Made by a program: the position numbers and the translations under genes. Shown here piece after piece: positions 1-6,602 of a stretch of DNA of 64,000 nt. The stretch's first letter is position 1, and every line of letters starts with the position of its first letter. Below the pieces are notes generated by a model, which saw only the letters and a list, made by a program, of their open reading frames with translations, did no database searches and was not told the origin of the DNA. The DNA is from Henriciella sp. (GTDB lineage: Bacteria > Pseudomonadota > Alphaproteobacteria > Caulobacterales > Hyphomonadaceae). The stretch is taken from the NCBI GenBank assembly GCA_017642885.1, contig JAEPOM010000006.1, positions 62,001 through 126,000 of the forward strand, given 5' to 3'.

Positions 1-2036
1 TCATAGCGTTTACCCGATTGATCGCCGATCAAGGCTTGCGAGCTTTCACTGTAGCGCCAATATTCGTGCGAGATCCGAGACGCCGGGCAAAAGCCATCGG
101 CTCCGGTTTCATCGAGCTTGATGAACAGCCCGGACGCGGTGACGCCTGAAATGCGCCCGGAGAATTCCGCGCCTATACGATCAGCTAGGAACAGCGCAAG
201 GTAGCGATCAGTGGCCTCTCTCTCGGCAGCCATGGAGCGTCGCTCCGTCTGCACAAGATGCTGAGCGGTTTCATCAAGCTGTGCCGCTTGCTTATCGGTC
301 AGGCCTTCTGGACCCAAATCGAGTGATCGGATCAGTGCGCGGTGCACAATCAGGTCGCTATATCGGCGGATCGGGCTGGTGAAATGCGCATACTTGCTCA
401 GGTTTAGGCCGAAATGTCCGATATTGTCTGCGCTGTAGATCGCCTGGCTTTGCGTGCGTAGGACAATTTCAGAGATCGCGACGCTATTCTCCGTGTCTTC
501 AAAGTCCAACAGCAGTCGATTGAACCGTTTGGTCTGAGTTCTCTCCCCAAGCGGCCAGTCTATGTCGAGCGTTTTCAAGAACTCAGACAGAGCGGCAATC
601 TTCGAGTCTGACGGTGCATCGTGGACGCGGTAGAGGAGCCGGCTTCCGAGCTTTTCGAGCTCCTCCGCAGCACAGACGTTGGCCTGGATCATCAGCTCTT
701 CAATCAGCTTGTGCGCGTCAAACCTGGCTTTCGTTCGAATGCCGGCGACGGTTCCATCTTCAGCAATTTCAACCTTTCGCTCTGGTAGATCGAGTTCGAG
801 CGGACCTCTCTGTTCACGCGACTTGGTAAGCGCGGCATAAGCCTCCCAGAGGGGCTTCAGCACGGGCTCGAGCAATGCCCGGGCTCGATCCGTCGGATTG
901 CCGTCAATGGCCTGCTGGGCCTCTTCGTACGACAAGGCGCCGGCAGAGCGCATCGTGGCGCGTAGGAACTTGTGTGATCGCTTGGTGCCTGATTGATCAA
1001 ACTGTATCTCGACCGCCATGCACGGTCGATCCTGACCCTCTTTGAGGGAACAGGCATCCGCACTGAGGTCAAATGGGAGCATGGGGACGACCCTATCAGG
1101 GAAATATGTGGAGTTTCCTCGTTTCAGCGCCTCAACATCAAGCGCGCTGTCGGGCGTTACGTACGCGGCGACATCGGCAATTGCCACGATCACACGAAAC
1201 CCGTCTTCCAGACGCTCGGCATAGACGGCATCGTCATGATCGCGCGCATCAGCCGGATCAATCGTAATGAGCGGTGTATCGCGCAGATCCGTCCGTGGAA
1301 CCTTTTCGGGTGTGTGAGACTTGGCTTGCGCCAGAACTTCAGCCGGAAAGTCAGTTGGAATGTCGTGCGCAGCTATAGCCAGAAGGGAAGAGGCACGCGG
1401 ATCTTCGCGGCGACCAATCACTTCCGTGATTCGGGCGCGAACCGGTCCATAGCCGCGCTGCGGCATTGGCAAGGCGACCACCAGGTCACCATCTACCGCA
1501 CCGTTTACATCGGCCTCACGTACATGCAGCTCATTCTTTATCTTGCGACTTGCAGGCTTCACACGCCCGCCACGCGCGGTGCGGAGATAGACCCCGGTGA
1601 CCGGACGCTCTTCGTCGCGCTTCTCGAACAGTTTCATCAGACGCACAGACCAACCGTCCTCGGTCTGTTTGATGCGCGCAAGGCCACGGTCGCCAATTCC
1701 GGGGGCAGGGCCGCGCATCTTGCCGCTATACCCGTCAAACACGAGCTCCGGACCATACGGTCCCTCTTTACCCGTCGCTCGCGCAATCAGGTCGCCATTA
1801 GCATCGGTCTTTTCGAATACGATGACGGAAGTTGGCGGTGGTGCGTCGGCGCGAGCCCATGCGCGTTTTCCGGTTTTGGTTAGCGTACCATCTGCCTCCA
1901 ACTCCTTTAAAATGGTGCGCAGGGTTTGCCGTTCACGGCCTTTCACTTTCAAGCCGCGGGCGATGTCTTGTTTGGATGTTGCGTCTGGATTCTGTTTCAG
2001 AAAGTCCAGTACCGTCTGTCGATCAGGGAAACTCAT
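1..2036 (-). CDS. rnr: Ribonuclease R (3'-5' exoribonuclease), C-terminus beyond window
   Basis: This is a processive 3'-to-5' exoribonuclease that degrades structured RNA in the cytoplasm. I translated 678 residues from an ATG at 2036. The frame stays open to the window edge, so the C-terminal S1 part and the stop codon are missing. An N-terminal winged-helix-like segment (about residues 1-60) precedes cold-shock-like OB domains. The RNB catalytic core is recognisable by the metal-binding stretch DPADARDHDDAVYA and the following PDRVVPMLP segment. The large plus-strand reading frame at 993-1883 is a shadow of this gene. In many alphaproteobacteria rnr directly follows topA; here about 4.6 kb separates them. 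Confidence 0.95.
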   Translation of the reverse strand, partial: MSFPDRQTVLDFLKQNPDATSKQDIARGLKVKGRERQTLRTILKELEADGTLTKTGKRAWARADAPPPTSVIVFEKTDANGDLIARATGKEGPYGPELVFDGYSGKMRGPAPGIGDRGLARIKQTEDGWSVRLMKLFEKRDEERPVTGVYLRTARGGRVKPASRKIKNELHVREADVNGAVDGDLVVALPMPQRGYGPVRARITEVIGRREDPRASSLLAIAAHDIPTDFPAEVLAQAKSHTPEKVPRTDLRDTPLITIDPADARDHDDAVYAERLEDGFRVIVAIADVAAYVTPDSALDVEALKRGNSTYFPDRVVPMLPFDLSADACSLKEGQDRPCMAVEIQFDQSGTKRSHKFLRATMRSAGALSYEEAQQAIDGNPTDRARALLEPVLKPLWEAYAALTKSREQRGPLELDLPERKVEIAEDGTVAGIRTKARFDAHKLIEELMIQANVCAAEELEKLGSRLLYRVHDAPSDSKIAALSEFLKTLDIDWPLGERTQTKRFNRLLLDFEDTENSVAISEIVLRTQSQAIYSADNIGHFGLNLSKYAHFTSPIRRYSDLIVHRALIRSLDLGPEGLTDKQAAQLDETAQHLVQTERRSMAAEREATDRYLALFLADRIGAEFSGRISGVTASGLFIKLDETGADGFCPASRISHEYWRYSESSQALIGDQSGKRY

Positions 2037-2130
2037 GGCGCGCGACTTACAGGAAGTTGCGGGCTTTGGCTTGTGATAATTGTCAGGCGGCGCGTTCTTC
2101 AAGTGAAAGCGAACCGCGGCTCAAGGCGAT

Positions 2131-2601
2131 TTATTCGTCCAGATTGAGGCGCATCTCCGTAAGATACGCGCTGAACCCGGCTTTTTCATAGGCCCGCACC
2201 GCAGACGCGTTTTCCGGATAAACCGTCAGATGGATCTCCGGCAGATCATTCGCGCGCGCCCACGCGAACAAGTGGTCAAGCACACGTTGGTTGACTCCTC
2301 GTCCGCGAAAGAAGGGGTCGACATAAAGAAATCCGATAAACGCATGCTCTTCAGGCGTCAGATAATGCCGAGAAGCTTTTCGGCGGGCGTATCCAGATCC
2401 AATCAAGGTGCCTTCAGTCTCCGCAACAGCGACTTCTGCATCTGGATCAACGATCAGCGCCCCGACATCGTAGTAGCTGATCGGATTGGGTTTCAGCATT
2501 TGGTCATAGGGTCGCTCAGCTCGAATGATCCCTTGCTCAAATGTCAGGAGAGTGGGGAGGTCTTCCGGCGTTGCGGATCGGATAATGATGCCGGCGGTCA
2601 T
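2131..2601 (-). CDS. GNAT-family N-acetyltransferase
   Basis: This predicted acetyl-CoA-dependent N-acetyltransferase has 156 residues and an unknown acceptor. The GNAT fold is shown by an N-terminal IIIRSATPEDLP strand-helix, the central IGFLYVDPFFRGRGVNQRVLDHL segment carrying the acetyl-CoA loop (RGRGV in place of R/Q-x-x-G-x-G/A), and the C-terminal NASAVRAYEKAGF motif. I chose the ATG at 2601; a TTG 51 bases upstream is open but gives a non-conserved arginine-rich lead. It lies 94 bases upstream of rnr on the same strand and may be co-transcribed with it. Substrate cannot be inferred. Confidence 0.85.
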   Translation of the reverse strand: MTAGIIIRSATPEDLPTLLTFEQGIIRAERPYDQMLKPNPISYYDVGALIVDPDAEVAVAETEGTLIGSGYARRKASRHYLTPEEHAFIGFLYVDPFFRGRGVNQRVLDHLFAWARANDLPEIHLTVYPENASAVRAYEKAGFSAYLTEMRLNLDE

Positions 2602-2884
2602 TTGACGACGTAATCGGAGCGGCTGCGCGCCGTCTAGTCTGAGCGCGCCCAAACTTATACCTAACCGCCTGATTACAATCGAGAAGATATATTCACGCTA
2701 TAATTGAATTTTGAAACACTTTATTTATCAGTTGAATCAATGATCAATATCAATGCTGAGTTGTATTAGTATTGGACTGCGTAAATACAGAGTGAAGTAT
2801 AATTCGCCATCTATTCTTGGGTGGCGCATTTGTCTTCACTTCCACCGGCGGGGCAGAATCGCTCCGGTGAATTGGGTAGCGCAG
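2602..2884. other. AT-rich divergent intergenic region with three ATCAAT repeats
   Basis: This 283-base spacer separates the minus-strand acetyltransferase from the plus-strand LuxR-type gene and is visibly richer in A+T than its surroundings. It contains three consecutive ATCAAT hexamers at 2736-2741, 2743-2748 and 2749-2754, about 130 bases before the LuxR start. Several TTGAA-like elements could serve as -35 boxes, but no promoter is convincing. An open frame through the right half (from 2753) looks like non-coding run-in to the LuxR gene. Confidence 0.5.
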
Positions 2885-3742
2885 ATGAATATGCACATTG
2901 AATTGCTTCAGTTCTATAGATGTAAGACCTTGTCAGATCTTTTGGATCGTACATCGGACGTCTTCGCCAGTATTGGCTTCCCGCACCTCGTCATGAAGTG
3001 GAGCCCCGCAGCGGCGAGCTCGGGCAAAATGATTGAAAACAGTTCCATGATCTGGAACAATTTTGGTGGCCGCTTCGGCAGACAGGCTGACGATCTCGCT
3101 GAGGCGCTCAAGGACTCTATATCGATCGGGATCGAGCAAGAGCCTCAAGACACATTGGACCTGCACCGCTGGCGTCAATCTCAAGACGGTTCTTTTCAGC
3201 TATCAGGTGACGCGCCAAAACCATTCTATCTTACGCGATACCAACAATCGATCATCCAGGATTTCGGTGAGGCGGCCTGGACCGAGTTCATCGTCCTGCG
3301 GCTATCGCGAGAGCGTGAGCGATTGCTGGTCCTGGAAGCCAAAACGCAGGATCGTTTGACACTTGCCATGCTAAACGAAGCTCACGCGGTGCTTTCTGTT
3401 TTCGCATGTGTTTATCAATGCCTGAACCGCCCAATCACCGGGCCCAGTGTTGGTCCGGAGACGGGCGATGCTCAGAAAGACTTATCGAAACGGGAACTTC
3501 AGTGCCTACAATGGCTGGCGGCCGGAAAGACCTATTCTGAAGCTGCGACGATCCTGGAGGTTTTGGAGCGCACACTGCGATTTCATGTCGGCAATGCGAG
3601 ACAAAAACTTGGAGTCTCCACAACCATGCAGGCCGTCGTCGCAGCAGCGCTCCACTTTGGCTTCGATCCGATTGATCCGCGTCAGTCCCGATACTTCTTG
3701 AGCCGTGCGCCGTTTCGATCCGCCACGCAGAAAGCCGGTTGA
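2885..3742 (+). CDS. LuxR-type transcriptional regulator (orphan)
   Basis: This 285-residue regulator has a C-terminal LuxR/GerE helix-turn-helix. The signature is LSKRELQCLQWLAAGKT followed by ERTLRFHVGNARQKLGVSTTMQAV, close to the quorum-sensing LuxR subgroup. The N-terminal ~190 residues have the size and position of an acyl-homoserine-lactone-type sensor domain, but the typical Trp/Tyr/Asp ligand pattern is not clear to me, so ligand binding is inference. ATG 2885 was chosen, with a second ATG 6 bases later; the 44 residues encoded upstream look unlike coding sequence. No luxI homologue is in the window. A lux-box-like palindrome at 4382-4399, between the next two genes, is a candidate target. 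Confidence 0.85.
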   Translation: MNMHIELLQFYRCKTLSDLLDRTSDVFASIGFPHLVMKWSPAAASSGKMIENSSMIWNNFGGRFGRQADDLAEALKDSISIGIEQEPQDTLDLHRWRQSQDGSFQLSGDAPKPFYLTRYQQSIIQDFGEAAWTEFIVLRLSRERERLLVLEAKTQDRLTLAMLNEAHAVLSVFACVYQCLNRPITGPSVGPETGDAQKDLSKRELQCLQWLAAGKTYSEAATILEVLERTLRFHVGNARQKLGVSTTMQAVVAAALHFGFDPIDPRQSRYFLSRAPFRSATQKAG

Positions 3743-3744
3743 CC

Positions 3745-4320
3745 CTAGTCGGAATAAGTTATCGTCGCAGAGCCAGAAATGTGCTTCCCGTCCACGGTCA
3801 GGCCTTTCGACGGGCTGGAGTTTGAGTATGAATTGTGTGACGATTTTTGACTGTGATCGAATTTTCCGGTCCCTTTTCCGGTCCCATGATCAAAAACCCA
3901 ATTGGACGTGTACACGGTCAGGGGTTTATTGGCAGCGACCCCGCAATACTCGAAAAACTCGACGGACGGTTCATAATAGTTGTTGCACTGTTCGTTCCCG
4001 TTTCCATCGTTGTAATACGCGTAGACCTTTCCGATGGTCGGCGTGCAAGTGCCGCAGGACGGAGAGCACTTGTTGCCCGTCGGCTGCACGCCAATCGTGT
4101 CAGATGCCCCGGCCTTGATTGTATAGCTGCTGACTTCAGACTTGCCGTGCACCAGGCGCGCATGTTTGGATTGTCCGTCATGCAGGCGGAACGTGAGGTC
4201 CGTACCAGTCTCATTGGCAATGTTCAGCTCAAAAACCGACGCTTCTGCGCTAGCGGTGTTTCCCGCGCATCCAAACATCAAAGCGGCAACCGTGACGGTC
4301 GTGATCGTAGCTATCTTCAT
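3745..4320 (-). CDS. Exported cysteine-containing protein of unknown function
   Basis: I do not recognise this family. The 191-residue product starts at ATG 4320, behind a GGAGGAGA-type ribosome-binding site. It has a short N-terminal signal (MKIATITTVTVAALMF) with a Cys after FG and an ASA/E signal-peptidase-like site a few residues later, so it may be soluble or weakly lipoprotein-like. The mature part begins with a beta-rich stretch (VFELNIANETGTDLTFRL), has a CSPSCGTC cluster and two more cysteines, and ends in a Ser/Gly/His-rich region. Its stop lies 2 bases from the convergent LuxR gene. It is divergent from the next exported protein, sharing a 143-base spacer. Confidence 0.75.
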   Translation of the reverse strand: MKIATITTVTVAALMFGCAGNTASAEASVFELNIANETGTDLTFRLHDGQSKHARLVHGKSEVSSYTIKAGASDTIGVQPTGNKCSPSCGTCTPTIGKVYAYYNDGNGNEQCNNYYEPSVEFFEYCGVAANKPLTVYTSNWVFDHGTGKGTGKFDHSQKSSHNSYSNSSPSKGLTVDGKHISGSATITYSD

Positions 4321-4463
4321 ATTCTCCTCCAGATTCGAGATCAGATTCCTCAAAGGTTCGGACACGAGCGAGGCGAGGAAAACTGTCCGATGTGACAGTC
4401 GAGAGGCGTTCTTCCTTTCGGTACCAATGGCGTTCCTCAGATCATGTAAACGAAGGAAACGTC
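4321..4463. promoter_or_regulatory. Divergent promoter region with lux-box-like palindrome (4382-4399)
   Basis: This spacer must hold the promoters of both flanking exported-protein genes. At 4382-4399 it contains ACTGTC-N6-GACAGT. The 20 bases 4381-4400 keep the CTGT...GAT...ACAG layout of the Vibrio fischeri lux box with the same half-site spacing, and also satisfy the CT-N12-AG pattern known for LuxR/LasR sites. It sits about 62 bases from the leftward start codon and about 64 bases from the rightward one. A LuxR-type regulator is encoded 0.6 kb away. The palindrome is seen directly; binding is inference. Confidence 0.5.
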
Positions 4464-5009
4464 ATGAGAATTATCCCCGGTAAAGCGGTTGCAGCCAGTG
4501 TTAGCGGAATGGTCGTGGCCATTGCCGCGCTGCCAGGTGTGGCACATGCGGCGACGTCGGAAGAAGCTCGCTACACGCATCCCTCTTGCGAGAGCTCGAC
4601 TTCATGCGGCGTGATTGTGATGGGCAATGGCGGCGCTTACACGCTGGATTGGGTCGAACTCGACGCCCATTCATCGCAACCGTCGAACGCGCCCGATACG
4701 TGTTCCGACATCGACCAGAAACTCACCCGCGAGGTGCCGTCGGGCAACTATGATACGTTCGTCGTGCCTGCGAGTTGCTCCTACAAACTGAAGCTCAAAA
4801 TTCTCAGTGGAAATAGCAAAGATCAAAACCTATTCCTGACGCCAGGCTGTCAGATCATCGCCAAAGTGGCAGGCACGACAAGCTCGAACAGTTGGAAGTC
4901 ACTGGAGATATCTGCGCTCTCTTCACAGGTGCCAACAAATTCTGACAAAAAGCCCATCGACGGTCTGGGACAGAAATGCGGCAAGCTCAGCGGCGCTTAT
5001 CCAGACTAA
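4464..5009 (+). CDS. Exported six-cysteine protein of unknown function
   Basis: I do not recognise this family. The 181-residue product starts at ATG 4464, preceded by GAAGGA. It has a Sec signal peptide ending around VAHA/A (residues 15-31). The mature domain of about 150 residues carries six cysteines (CESSTSC, CSD, CSY, CQI, CGK), suggesting three periplasmic or extracellular disulfides, within alternating beta-type hydrophobic patterns. It is followed 87 bases later by a secretin gene on the same strand, so it could be that channel's substrate or a partner of the divergent exported protein. It shares general character, but no clear sequence similarity, with that neighbour. Confidence 0.8.
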   Translation: MRIIPGKAVAASVSGMVVAIAALPGVAHAATSEEARYTHPSCESSTSCGVIVMGNGGAYTLDWVELDAHSSQPSNAPDTCSDIDQKLTREVPSGNYDTFVVPASCSYKLKLKILSGNSKDQNLFLTPGCQIIAKVAGTTSSNSWKSLEISALSSQVPTNSDKKPIDGLGQKCGKLSGAYPD

Positions 5010-5096
5010 TCGGTTTCGGAGCGGCGTATCTCGGTGCGCCGCTCCGATCCGCTTATGAGCTGGAGATATCATAAAGCGAGGGCGCACGGACCACCC

Positions 5097-6593
5097 ATGT
5101 CCTTAGATCGGAAAATCGACTGGCGACGGGTCACGCGTAACGCGTTGACCTCTATTGCTGTTCCGCTCATGAGCGCTGCCTGCGTAGCTGATCCGGATTT
5201 TGTTACGGGTGGCGAAACACAGGCACTGCTGGAAGCGTTTGAGGCTCAATCGCTTGCTATCGAAGAGGCAAAAATTGAGGCTGAGCGCAGAACGATCAGC
5301 TTTCTCCGCGTCGCGCCTGACCCCGTCTCCGGATCCCCGTTGCTTTCTGTTGATCTTGATCAGGCGGACCTGGACACGGTACTCGCTCAAATCCTGCTAA
5401 GCCCACTGGTTGAGTTTAGCGGTCAAAGATCAAAGCAAGGAACGCGCGTTTCTGCGCGGTTTAGCGATCGACCGATCGTCGAGGCCATCAATACACTGTT
5501 GGAAAGCACCGACCTGTACGTCGAATGGCGCACCGGTATGTTGAGGTTCCAGACAGGTCGCCCCGTCCAGGATCAATCGAGACTGGATACTGGCTCAAGT
5601 CTGGACTGGGGTTCAACTGTAAGCCAGGAAATCGTGCTCCAGAATCTTGCGGCGCTGGATGTCGTCGAGATGATCTCCAGCCTATTCCCACCTGACGATG
5701 ACTATGAAGAGGATGGGTTTACGGTGGGAAGTTTGCCAGAACTGAACGCCGTCTATCTCTCTGGGACGCGCGCTGCCGTAACGCGCGCGACGCGAATCAT
5801 CCGACAAGCTGACCGCCCGGTTCCGCACGTAATCATAGAAGCGCTGGTGGTGAACATTGATACGTCTTCCGTGGAGTCAATCGCGATAAATCTCTCAGAC
5901 GGCTCTGCGGGAAAGTTTGACCTGACATCGCTGGTTCCAGCTCAAGCAGGCGGTAATCTCGTTGCCTCTTTCTCAGATCTTGCCGCTAACTCAGCGGCGA
6001 TCACGGCAAGCATAGATTTTCTTGCGGCTCAAAACGCAGTTGAAATCATGGCTCGGCCGTATGTGGCGACCCGCAGCACAAAAGCTGCAACGATTTCTAT
6101 TGTCGACGACCAGTTCGCAAGAGTGGACACGTCGGGTGATGATTCTTCCATTATCACGACAGATTCCATCACGGCCGGAATTTCTATGGAGATCACCCCG
6201 ATCGTCATGGCGGATGGCGGGATACGCGTGGATATAAATCTCGAGGATTCGCGCTTCTCGGCGACGGCCGGAGACATCATCATCGCTAAAGAGCGCAGCA
6301 TGGCCACGACCTCCATGATCGTTCAGTCAGGACAGACCATTGTGATTGGAGGGCTGAACTCGCGGTATCGTTTAACCGATAAATCTGGTTTCCCCTGGCT
6401 TCGGCGTGTCCCGCTACTCAACCTCCTCGGAGGAGAGCAGGGCTCGGTGGAGTCGCGGGAAGAATTGGTCGTCTATCTGACGCCTTGTATCTGGGTCCCA
6501 GGGCTCGATACGCCAATGCCGTTGCCAGGACGGCCCGCTCCGGAGTTGCCGACGCTCCTGAGCGTGGAAAATGGGGGTAGAGCCGTTGATTGA
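5097..6593 (+). CDS. Orphan secretin (outer-membrane gated channel)
   Basis: This is a secretin-family outer-membrane ring protein of 498 residues from ATG 5097; an ATG at 5055 is possible. The N-terminus has a hydrophobic signal ending in MSAAC, a possible lipidation cysteine. An STN-like domain (about residues 75-155) is followed by an N1-like fold with ELNAVYLSGTRAAVTRATRIIRQADRP. The C-terminal secretin barrel contains VIIEALVVNI, MVQSGQTIVIGGL-like and VPLLNLLGG ... REELVVYLTP elements. No ATPase, inner-membrane platform or pseudopilin gene is nearby, so it is not part of a complete local type II, III or pilus system. It sits with two small exported proteins and a LuxR regulator. Confidence 0.88.
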   Translation: MSLDRKIDWRRVTRNALTSIAVPLMSAACVADPDFVTGGETQALLEAFEAQSLAIEEAKIEAERRTISFLRVAPDPVSGSPLLSVDLDQADLDTVLAQILLSPLVEFSGQRSKQGTRVSARFSDRPIVEAINTLLESTDLYVEWRTGMLRFQTGRPVQDQSRLDTGSSLDWGSTVSQEIVLQNLAALDVVEMISSLFPPDDDYEEDGFTVGSLPELNAVYLSGTRAAVTRATRIIRQADRPVPHVIIEALVVNIDTSSVESIAINLSDGSAGKFDLTSLVPAQAGGNLVASFSDLAANSAAITASIDFLAAQNAVEIMARPYVATRSTKAATISIVDDQFARVDTSGDDSSIITTDSITAGISMEITPIVMADGGIRVDINLEDSRFSATAGDIIIAKERSMATTSMIVQSGQTIVIGGLNSRYRLTDKSGFPWLRRVPLLNLLGGEQGSVESREELVVYLTPCIWVPGLDTPMPLPGRPAPELPTLLSVENGGRAVD

Positions 6594-6602
6594 GAAAACA
6601 GG

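Noticed and set aside
993-1883. Plus-strand frame of 296 residues inside rnr
   Set aside because: It is the complementary shadow of the conserved RNase R coding sequence, with no ribosome-binding site and no recognisable domain.
5097-6593. Secretin as part of a local type II, III or Flp pilus system
   Set aside because: No ATPase, inner-membrane platform, pilin or peptidase gene lies within the window near it, so it is called orphan.
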